NCBI GenBank assembly: GCA_004794655.1
Contig: SMMW01000001.1
Coordinates: 9,125,501-9,189,500, forward strand
Direction: 5' to 3'
Origin: Marisa cornuarietis
Taxonomy: Eukaryota > Mollusca > Gastropoda > Architaenioglossa > Ampullariidae
DNA: 64,000 nt
Part shown: piece by piece, positions 45,501-57,500 of the stretch
Position numbering within the stretch: the first letter of the stretch is position 1
Layout of the letters: each line of letters starts with the position of its first letter
Translations under genes and position numbers: made by a program
The notes under the pieces: model-generated
Told to the model about the DNA's origin: nothing
The model's database searches: none
What the model saw: the letters and a program-made list of their open reading frames with translations, nothing else

Positions 45501-48500
45501 ATAGCCTTTTAAGTGTATGCCAGCACTGACTTAAAAGATATTGTTCCACCTAATAAGTTGTATTAATAACTCCATATAAACATATATGTGTTTGTGTGTG
45601 TATGTAATGCTTGTGTGTGAGTATTGTGTGTACAATGTGTTTATATGTATACACAATACAAACAACCCACAGGCCGCTGCCGTTGTTTGTCGTAGAAATA
45701 CCGCTGTGAGCGTGCAACCACAGAACGATCACTGCTGGGAAATGGAAGGCACCACTTTTTCAAGTCCTCCTTATAGAAAGGAAGATATCTGCACAATAAA
45801 CACTGGACTGAGCAGCTTAAAAGGAGTTTTTACCTAGAACACATATTGCAATGAAGCTGTCATGAATTAATTGGACAGTTGATGTAATCTGGTCAGATAT
45901 GAATAATTAATCTGGTTGTCATTTCACTCTGGAAATGCAATTTTTTATTGCATAATAATTGCTGTTAACTGCTAAACTGAATATCTGATAAGAAAGGTAT
46001 CACTAAAAAAGCAACTGTATGACTCCTTGAAATCTTAATTTAAGGTATTCTGATAGAAATCTTACAGACTTTAACAGCTACATTTTTACAACCGTGCATT
46101 TTGTTACTAAGAAATTTCATACCGTTTGGGTGCCCTGTGGGCACTACGTGGCAATGGGTCAGGAAACAGAGACTTCCTGATATTTGTAAGTTCACCTGCA
46201 TAAGCAAATCCGTAGACCGCAGACTCAAAAGTGGCATAGTTAAATGCAAGCCCCTGGATGAATTAAAATAAGACACATTCTTTGTGATGTTATGAACTAT
46301 TTTACCTAAATAAGCTTACAAGGCTCTCATTTCCCTGACTGCCCTCATCCCATCTTAGGAAATATAATGTGCAAAGTACCTCATAGGAAAAAGACAACAG
46401 CAAACCAGGACTACATGGTGTCAGAAAATATTCTGCCAGAGAACAATGCACTGGTTTTTGTGGTATAAGGATAAGGTGGCTGCTGCGAACATGCTAACAC
46501 TATATGAGGCAACTGTCAAGCAACCTTCACCCATCTAAATAACCAATTTTTGTTTCTGCTCTATACTATACCAGAAGAAATTACAGTGGAATTCCCTGTA
46601 TTAGCTAGTTGATTCTAGCAGTTTCCTCCTGATTGGTTAAAGTTGACCGCTGAACAGGGAGCACACAAACTCAAGCAACTCGCCACTCATCTTGCCCTAT
46701 CTAGCCTGTGAGTTCACCTAGCCAGTTTTCCACCTGGCTTCGACTGAGTCCATTATGTTTTCAGCTAGCTTTCCCAGTCCTTGATTACTTAGAAGCTGCC
46801 TCTGTCTTCTGCCTTACTGCAACAATCATCTTCCATCCAATTCCTGAAAGTCTCAACCTTCACATTTGGGTGCAGTCACCAGGCAGAAGTTTTAATGTGA
46901 ACCAGCTGTGTGTATCATTAAAATTCGAAGACCCTTACTTTAAAACTTAATGAGAGTTTTTGAGCAGTGGAGAACTAGCCAAGGCTTGGAGCTCTTGCTC
47001 AAGTAGGGGACTCACTCCTTTGCCTCTTCAATGTGAAGCCTTTGGCGTCCATAATGATTAGGGATATGCTCTTTGATATCTTTTGCCATTTGATGGGGTT
47101 GTACGATGTGGGGTGAAATAATGATATTTCTTTCTGGACAATCTGTCACATGCATGGCCTATGTGTTGTTTGCTGTTTCCTTCTTGGAATATGAGGTGGG
47201 TCCTCACCTACCTAAACTGGATTTCAGCCTTTGTCCATGCTCCATTTAAGCAGCTTACTCAGAAGACCCATTTTTTGGCAGCAGTCACCTCAGCCATGTG
47301 AGCTTTGGAGATTCATGTGCTTTCCACAGAATCATTCTGTCTGCAGTTTTGGCCTGATTGCTTGTCTCCCTCCTTACACACCCAGGTTTTTTGGTTCAGA
47401 ATAAGTTCCTGTCACTGGATCCTCAGGAGGTCACTTTCTACTCTCTTCATGTAAGCGAACCATTGTGATCCAGTGAGGCTTCAGGATTCAGTGCATGCCC
47501 TGCACATCTGTCATGAAAGATCTGCATCTCATAGCCATTTTCTACCTTTGTGGGAATAGGCCGATATAACTGCACAGATAGTAGTATCCTGGATTAAAGC
47601 ATTCATTAGGGCAGCATATGTCAGAAGTGTCCACATCGCCCTCAGTTATGACTTGGGTGGTCTAACATCTCCACTGCTACATAGCTCAGCATGGAGTGGC
47701 CTTCTGGTCTGCAGCCTGGCTAGATATGTTTTTCTGGTTCTACAGCACTAAAACCCTTTAATGATTGATTCCCATACCACTCACTACCTGTTATTTATTT
47801 TCCACATTCATCTGGCACAGTACAAAGAAGAAATACTATTTTTGGTGGTAAAATTTCTTTCTTCAAGTGCTTACCAGATGACATAGGGTGAGTGGTGTTC
47901 AATGCGCTTGGAAGCAGAAGATTTTGTCTCTCACAGTTTTTTTGATCCTTTTCAGCCATCAGATTGCTTGGTACTGTATAAATTTTGGTGTGAACCTTCC
48001 TTTCGGTTTTCTGCAACTGCTGATGTGAGTTTTATTGGAGTACTTTCATGAATTTTAGTGAAAACTTAGACTTGAAGTTGAAACTGTCTTTATTCTACTC
48101 ATTGACTGCAGCACAGGAGAGTTGGAGGTTTTCCCTGAGCTGACGTTCAGAAGCTTTTCTTTGGGACTATTGTGTACTTGTATTGTGAATGATGGTAGTG
48201 TCAGAGCTTCTCCCTGAGTAGTGTTTGTCAGCAGTATTTTCCTGTGGGACAGTGATAGTATTGAGTGGTTGGACAAACTGAGATTGTGCTCATAACGCGT
48301 TGTTTACACACTGCAATGTGATCATTTTCATCTTTTGTGAATGAGTCAATTACATTACTCTGCTTCTGTGTTGAGAGACTTTTCCAAAACTGCGACTGGT
48401 GTATTGGATATTAACTTGTTGTTAAATTGCAGAGAACTTGGACTAATTAAGAAGAAAACTGTGCATGGAGTACGTGGTGGGAGGAAAGTGCGAGCATGTA

Positions 48501-51500
48501 GACTTGCTAATTCCCGTTCAGATTTAGTGCATGTGTTAGCACCAAGCTCTGGCACCAGTGAACCTCCAGGACTTACAGACTCTGTGGAAAGTTTGTCTTT
48601 AGGGCTACGGCCCTGTGCCTGTAATTCTTCATGTTCCATTGCATCTGACTTTGATGGCCCCTTCAACCTCGTGTTTGTGAATGAAGTCAACCCTGTGCCT
48701 ATTAACATCTCATTAAGTACTTGCGACACCAGTGTTACTGCTGTTCCTCCACCCTCTTCCCCTACTCCGGCATTCCCTTTCCAGTTCGCAGACTTGTCCC
48801 CTCACTGTCCATCTAGTGTGAATGAAGATGGGTTAAGTGTTAACCCCCCACAACAGAAACGCTAGATATTACAAGTTCGTCTGAGAGTCAGATAGTTCAG
48901 ACAACTGTTATGTGGCCTTCTCGGTCGTCAGGAAGGCTGTGGACATTCATGGTGTGATTATTGACAAGTCGCTGGATTAACTGTTGCTCACTGAGGCGTG
49001 GCTTAAAGAACCTGGAGATGAACTTATTATCAAGCAAATCACAAATACGGCTGCTAGAATAACTATGAAAGAAAACGACTGACAATATTATTCTTGTATT
49101 ATGTGACCTACACTGGCTTCCTGTGGAGAAAAGGATCGACCACAAATTGTTAACTCGACATATGGCTGCCTTTACGACCTTGTGCCTGCATATCTACAAG
49201 ATCTCATTCACCGTCACCAACCTCAGCGGAACCTTCGTTCAGCAGCCCAATCCAGACTAAGACGAACAAATGTTCAGACAGGGAACACAAACAAAAAGAC
49301 AATGGGTTTCAGATCCTTCTCAAATGTAGCCCCGCTTCTGTGGAACTTGCTTTCCCTCTTGACCAAGGAGTCTGATAGTCTTGCAACTTTTAAGAAAAAA
49401 CTGAAGACCCACTTGTTTCAAATGGACTTGTTTTTTTTCCACATCATCTGCATTTTGTTGTTTGAACTTGATCATTTGACCTGCAGTCTGGTGGCTGTTG
49501 GGATCACTGCGCATTGAGCGTATCTCTGCGATGCGGAAACTGGCGCATTATATAACAACATCATAATCATCAACCCTCCATGACTAGTTCTCTACCGCCT
49601 CCCTGCTGTGCATCTCTCCTCAGTTTTGGCAAAAATGCTCACCGACTAGATGGGGCAGGATTGTGTGTGTGTGTGGGGAATTACTTGAGTTTGTGTTCAG
49701 TATCATCCTGTCTCTCTTGTGAGCTAGCCGAGTACCCTTTCATATGACTTCTTTCAAGCTGGATGCATTAGCTATGTGACAAAATGACAGCACTGCTAAC
49801 AAACAAAAATAACTCACATCTTCGCCACCTTTTAAAGTTAGGTATCCCTCAACCGAGTTCAAATCACCTGTTGAAAGCAGTAAAATTTAAACAGATATTA
49901 TGCTTGCTGACACAAAATATAGAAGTAAAAGAAAAAGAACTCAAACCATCAAACACAAAACATACAAAACAACATTGCAGTTGAAAATGATATTAACAAT
50001 AAATTATTCCATTTAGTCAAATTTTCTTTGACAAGCAGCGTTGCACTTCCAAGACAATGATAAACAGTTACTGACAACAACGTTTGTCTCAAACAGATGA
50101 GCTACTTATAAAAAAAGTAAGTTTGGAAATGTTGTGTTGCAAGCCACTAAGACTATTTATATAATAAGACCATTAAAATAGAGGCATTTCTTGAGGTCTC
50201 AGAAACTGCATGCTAGTTTGAGGTACAGACCATACTGGGAAAAGGGAAAAGACCATACTTGGAAGAGGGAAAAAAAACCTCAAAAGTGTGAAGTGAAACC
50301 ACACCAGTGGTCCACCAGTTCAGTGAGGTGGCACCAGTTCAGGGAGGTGGCCAAAACCACACAAGGATCACACATAATAAAGATGACTAGTTATGCTAAT
50401 TGAAAGAATTATATGGTTAGTTGGGTTACAGGATTTAAAAACATGTATCAACACTTTATCTGGCTTGGCCATTAGCTGTAAGTGACCTGTTGTGCCTTAA
50501 AGCAGGTAAGTGAATGGCATGTTGTGGTGTGCTTTGATTCACAAGTCAGAACATTATGTTACATCAAGGATGCACCTCATATCTGAAGTAGATATAACAG
50601 GAACATGCACATTCCCACCTACAAACACTACGCAGTCACCTCAACCTGCAAAGCAGGACAGCAACAGTTGTGAGGATGGCCTTCAGGACAGATGCACGTT
50701 TCCTACAGATATATCAACTTTATATGACAGTTTTTATGACCATATAAATAACACCGTCAAGGATGTCCCAAGCTATTTTCTGTCAATTTTGTTAGTGTTC
50801 ACCAAAGCAGACAAACACTTAAATCTCTACTGCATTTTTTCCGCATCCGTTAAAATACAGAAATAGAACACAACGCACTAATTTCAGTGCTGATAAATAC
50901 ATCTTAAGCATGGGCAGATTTTAAATGTGTTACAGAGATCTGTTTATATGCTTATATACATTCAGTGTGTGCACACACATTCAGTGTGCATCAGTGGGAT
51001 GTAATAAGTCCAATACCATTAAATGAACAGTTCCAGCTTAATGCCAAAGGATTATGACAGGACTTATAGCAGACAGAAACTTTTTCTTTCGAGTTGCCCT
51101 TTTATATATGACCAGCATGCCCCTATGTAAGGTTGCATTGCAAAATGCCTCACTGTGCAAGAACAAATAAATAATTACAAGAAGATTCTTTACTGTTCCT
51201 TTAAGGGATTATTTTTGCTATGAATTTATTTCCTTTAACAGCTAAATTTAAGCATCAAAATGGATGTTTTGTTGCATTTGAAAGTGTCATTCAGTCTTGG
51301 CAACTATCAATTGCTTATTCTGACATGATTTACACTTTCAAAAGTGAAAATGACAACATGACAACATAAAAATAAGTGATACTTAAAGCACAGAAGGCAG
51401 AACATATGATAAAGTATGCTCTAGTGAAACATGACCCTTTTAGCTTATTTGTGGACAAATTTTATGCTTTGATAATTCAAGCAGAAATATGAAGTTTATG

Positions 51501-54500
51501 ATGATGTAAGCAGTACATTTAAATTGTACACATTTTAAATGGTACTACAGCCATGCACATGTGTTGACTGGTAATGAAGGAAAAGAGAGAACATCTTGTC
51601 ACAAACCTTGGAAGTTCTTATGGGTGAAGTCCACACCCATGTCAACAGGAATGCTATCAAAACCACAGCTGCCGACGACATACACATTTGCCTCTTTTGC
51701 CTTTGCATTGTAAAGAAGCTGAACCTTTTCCAGGAACTGTACAATGGAAAAGATTTCAGAAAGGTTACTTAGTAGGTATCTAGCTCTTTGTACATTTGTT
51801 TATATCTTACAACCAACCAATTTCTAAAAATTTAGATTTCAAAACATGCCCTCATTCTGTCCAAGTGAGTTACCAAAAAATGTCAACAAGCTTCTTAACA
51901 TTAGCAATGAACAGGAGTGTATACAGAAGACATAATTTCCTTTGATCTCATGTCAGCAGCAACATGTATAATTTTCACCCAAAGAACTTCTGGCTGTGAT
52001 AACATCCTTATATTATTATTCTCATTGGTTTATATGAAGAATCAACCCTTACATTTTCCAGAATACCAATCTCAAATACTGAATGTTGTTTGTGTACCTT
52101 TCACTTGCAGTTAATTACGTACTGTGTTTCCTGAAAATCAGATCTAGCCCGACAATAAACCCTAAAATGATTTTTCAGGATGCTCATGATATAAGCCCTA
52201 CTTCAAATATAAGTGCTGACAGATTTCGTTCATTCATCAACTGAAACACATGGCAGACATATTAATTATAAAGTATAATGATATTAATACATAAATAAAT
52301 AACATTATAAGTTATGATGACATTCCAGAATATGGCATGATTATATTAGAATAAATGTAGGTTTTTGTACATTAAAAAATAAGACATCTCTTGAAAATAA
52401 GCCCTAATACTGGTTTTGGGGCAAAAAGATAATATAAAACCCTGTGTTGGGGCGCCAAGGAGGGGATCGGGATCCGATAGGCATGGTCCCTAGGAATACC
52501 AAAGAAAAAGCCCAGTTTTAGTTTGGGGGAAGGTAAGATTAATTCCTATGCAAACAAAATGTCTAAAATTCAATGTTTTCTTTGGTCAGATGACTATAAA
52601 TCAAAATCTCATCTGCAACTGTTGTTCACTTTCCACATTAATATTGTAGTCATCATAAAAAAATAGTATGATATTGTTTTTTAAACCACTATGGTATTCT
52701 GCCTAAATTCATAAACATCATCCAGGGATTGTATGAAGACTCGTCCTACCAAGTTATCCATAACGGCAAACTCACTAAACCTTTTGTAATGAAGACTGGC
52801 GTAAGACAGGGTTGCATATTATCACCGACAATCTTCCTGATGGTCATAGACTGGATTATGCATGACAACCCAAGACAACAACACCGGTATCCACGGGACC
52901 TTCACCAAACGGCTAGAGGACCTGGACTTTGCAGATAACATTAGTCTCTTATCGTATCGCCAGCAGCATGCACAAACCAAACTGAGTAAGCTATCAGAGG
53001 AAGCTGAGAAGACCGGCTTAAAGATCAACAGAAAGAAGACCAAAGTGATGAAAATCAACAACAAGCAGGAACTTCCAATCCATCTTCAAGGAGAGAACAT
53101 CCTGGAAACAGACCGCTTCACATACCTGGGGAGCATCGTCAGCAAGGATGGTGGAGCGGACAACATCAGAAGCCACATAAACAAGGCCAAGCATGCTTTT
53201 AACAGCTTACTGGAACTTCCAAGCATTATCCCTCTGCAGTAAGACCCGCATCTTCAACACCAATGTGAAGGCAGTCCTACTGTATGGCTCTGAAACCTGG
53301 AGAGTGACAAACACCATCAACAACAAGCTCCAGACCTTTATCAACCGATGCTTTTGCCATATTTTGGGAATAAGATGGCCTGAAAAGATCTCCAATAACA
53401 GCCTGTGGAAAAGAACAAACCAGAATGCCACTAGTCAAGACATCAAAAAGCGCAAGTGGGGCTGGATAGGACACACCCTGCACAAACCAGCTGACACCAT
53501 TGCCAGGCAGGCACTTGACTGGAACCCTCCAGGGGAGGAGGAGAGTTGGGAGGCCAAAACAGACTTGGAAAAGATCAGTAGAGAGCAAGGCAAAGAATAC
53601 CGGAACCACATGGGCCCAACTGAGGGGAGCTGTCCAAAACCGGGTCCGCTGGCGAGGTGTTGTTGCAGCCCTATGCTCCTCGAGGAGTAACAAGGAATGA
53701 TGATGATGATGATGATTGTTTTTTTTTAAGAGGTAACACATTGCTTTTTTTGAGTAAATCCACTGTGGCTTTATCTGGAAAACAAGGCCACACCTGTTGC
53801 TTTGTTTCTGTAGTTGAAAGGCTGATCAACTAAGCATTTAAAAGAAGAGGGATGGGGGGTGGGGGCATAGGTTGTCAGGCGTTCTTCACCTGAGAAAGTT
53901 ATGTTTGAATGTACATTCCCTTATACTGTTACATCATAAAACATGGTCCTAGTCGACATATTTTCATTTCACAAGTCTGACAGTTGTGATTCAATGTGCA
54001 TGTCTTGATATGACTGGTGGAATAGGAACAGTGATTAGGTCAGTTTGGAGATTACTGTGTCCCACTAAAAAAAAAAAATGACTTTAAAATTGTTTTAATG
54101 AGCTGTAACAAGTTTTAACTAAAAGTTGACAATTTGATATATAAAATACAGTTTATTTTGTTTTAGAAAGAATTTTTTAATAAATTTAATTTTCTATCAA
54201 GTTCTTTTGAAGATTATTGTCAATTCTGGACTAAGTTTAGACTAAGTGTAATGCACACTGCCTAGAAAAACTTCAGCAACGTAAGTATAATATAAATAAT
54301 ACATTAACTACAAAATATAATCTATCAAAGGAATATTTTTGAACTGTCATATGCTCTAAGACTGCATTTTGTCCAATTCGTACGATGCACAAAATGCTTC
54401 AAAATAAAATTCTTAAAAAAAATTTAAAATATAAACTTTTTCTATTTGACCTATTTTGATGAGGTTGGTATCAGGGGTTTTTAAGACATTTCGAACTATG

Positions 54501-57500
54501 CCTTAAATTACCTGAGGTTCACCGCTGATGTCCACATAATTGGCGCCACCCTCAATGCATGCTTTTACCACCTGTTCTCCATGGAAACGGTACTGCAAAC
54601 ACACAAAGGTTAAAATCTTTATTATGCTGTGTTCACCATGCACAACTTTACATCAGATGAAGTGGAGTGGTGGCAGAAGTGAAGATCTCAAAAACTGAAA
54701 ATGATATATGCCACAGGCAATCACATCAAATGGTATTTTAACAAGCCACAACACTCTATATCCCCCAGCTACTGTGCAAACAAAATATAGAAAAATAACA
54801 AGCAAGCATATGAATCAGGGTAAGGAAGGGAGGGGGCTCCAGCATAGAGGTTAGTGTACTCATCTCTGGAGCTGGAGGTCACTGGTTTGTTCCTAGAATA
54901 CTCCCTTTTCCAAGGACATATACATGGGAAGGTAAAAGCCACAGAAAGAGACAGTCAAGTTCCACCTTTTATATGATGTCCTACACCTGCTGCACCTCTA
55001 CAGTTCACTGCCACTAGGCTATGGCACTCTTGACTCTTTTTTTTTATGAAGTAGGCTATATGTTAACATCCCTTTAGAAAAAGATGTGGATATGCAAATA
55101 AAACTGACTGAAGTTAATGTACAGCAACAATGCTCAAAGCCTCTTTACTAATAATGAAAGCTTTTCTACAGCCCATTTCCCTGTTGGCAGAAAGCTCAAT
55201 GTGTTTTGACATAATCAGACAGCATGACAATATCTCTATCTCACTCTCTCACACACACAAGGTAGCAGTGGTAAGCAGAAGAAGAAATCCATCAACTACT
55301 GTTGTACAACTGGGAAGTTGTGCACTTTATCATTAAAGTTGCCAGCTGGTAAGCAGCCACTTTAGTGAGGTCTGTGGTGTGGCCAGCCATGCCCATACAA
55401 AGAAGTGATGATGTCATGGCACAGGCATCCTCTGTGCCACAGCCAGTAGCAGGCTGCAGCCTCTAAGGCTAATCTGCTTGGCACAGTGATCACAATGCTG
55501 TACACCATGTGGACAGAAAGCACTAGTAAATGCATGAGCACTTGCTATACAATGCTAACCTATACATTTTTTTTTATTAAAGTATGACAAAATGGAATCC
55601 TTAAATGTCATAATATGTATTTTCATTTCAAGCTACAGTACAAATAACCAACAGTATGGGGAAAAAACAGGCATGAAGTACATCTATCACTGTCTAAACA
55701 GATCTTTCATCTACCAACACCATCTCCTTTTCCTCTTGACACCCCCCCCCCACTTCAAAACCAGTATATCGCAATGTTTCAAACACGGAATTATTTACAA
55801 CTACATGTGTCTATTTGTAAATCTTCACTATATGATTTTGTAACAGGGTCGCCTACCACACTGCACACAACAACACACTCAACGCGTGCCGTAGGTTGAT
55901 GAAACCTTTTTATTCTTGCGACCGCGTGCTGGTCAGCTGAACTTTACACAGTATTCGAGTATCCGTAACATTATCAAGGACTCTATCAGCCGGGCAGCTG
56001 GCTTGCGTCCTTCTCACGTGTTCTCTCTCTCTCTCGTCTCTCCCCGTCGAGCTTCTCCCTTCCCTTTTATATCCCCCGGGAGGGCTAAAGTGGCAGGGGT
56101 GCCCGGCCGTATCGGACGGCAGCGCTGCTGTGTCCACCTGGGGAAGGTGGGGTTGAGGGGTGTCGCCCCGTCCTTCTCTCGTGGCTCCCCTCCGCCCTCC
56201 CGGACCCAAAACAACCCGGGAGCCAATCACCGCTAACTGGCCGCCCAACTGGCCAATCGGCCTTCAGCTGGCCTGTTGGCCAGCTTCTATCACATACACC
56301 CCCCCAACAAAGAAATGTCGTCCTCGACATTTACCTTCCATATGCTAACAAAGAAAAATACAAAATACAATACACCTCCTACCCTATCATATCAATACAA
56401 CATTATAATTATACCAACATAACAAAAGTTCATAACACCAATGACTAAACGTTAGTTCCTCTATACCATGCAGGCTTTGATGGCTGCTGTTGCAAGCCAG
56501 TCAGGCATATAATCCATAGCTAATACTGCTGTAAACACACATTGCAGTCTGTCTACGGTTGTGTCCACTGCACTGGCGGCTGCAGGTGAAAGTATTGTCT
56601 GCTGCTGGTTCAGCACATACTCTCCAGAGCGTTGCCATGCCGGTGCAGTTCGAGGCCTCACCCCAGCTTCTCGCCTGGGTAGTGGACGGAGCTGTGGCTG
56701 ATCCTGCTCCTCTTCCTCATCCTCTGTTTCGGCAGTGGATGTTTCATGCACCTCTTCCTGCAGAGCCACATCCAGGGAGGCTCGCCCACTAACCACATCA
56801 GCGTCTTGCACGTCACGGGTGCTGCCCCGTGCTTCATCGCTGCTGCCCAGGTCACTTGCTGCCACTTGAACGCTCAACAGCTCATCTTCCGACTCGCTTG
56901 TGTCGGCCTCAGACCCACTGGCCTCACTGCTGTCTGCTGCGTTCCTGTGGTGGCATCTCCGCTGGTGGTGCTTCATGCCCCGCTGTGTTGTGGGCGGTTG
57001 TCCTGCCTGATCCGTGAGGGCATGGCCTAGTGGTAAGAGGACATTTCTGTGCAATGTGCGCTCCCGACCACTGCCATCCTCATGTCTCACCACGAACACG
57101 GGTATGTCTGTGTTGGGTTTTCTTAGGACCACATACACCTCTTGTTCCCACTTGTCTGCCAGCTTGTGCTTCCCATCGAACGCCAGCCTTTTAACAAGCA
57201 CTCTGTCGCCAACTTCAAGGATGGCTCCACGAGTGTTGCTGCCATAAGCCTTCTTTTGTTTTCTTCGGCTTTCCTCCGCAACTTTGGTCGCGAGCGCGAA
57301 TGAGTCACGTAGCTTTTCCCTCAGAGAGTCCATATATTTGGTCAGGGGCTGAGATGTACCCCTTTCTCCAAGCCCAAATTCAATGTCAACTGGTAGATAT
57401 GGGTCTCTCCCAAACATTACTGAATAGGGTGAGAACCCAGTGGATTCATGTCTGGTGCAGTTGTATGCATGCACAAGCGGTGCCACATATTTTCGCCAGT

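Noticed and set aside
50510..50866. Open frame of 118 codons on +
   Set aside because: No recognisable domain, no splice context, and it is antisense within a SCCPDH intron; chance ORF is likelier.
54841..54905. tRNA gene
   Set aside because: A- and B-box-like words are present but the stems do not form a full cloverleaf and the sequence continues into a SINE body.
55910..56248. Open frames of 106-112 codons on both strands, duplicated at 57,790-58,128
   Set aside because: They fall entirely inside the two LTR copies, have no family match, and are explained by the GC-rich LTR sequence.
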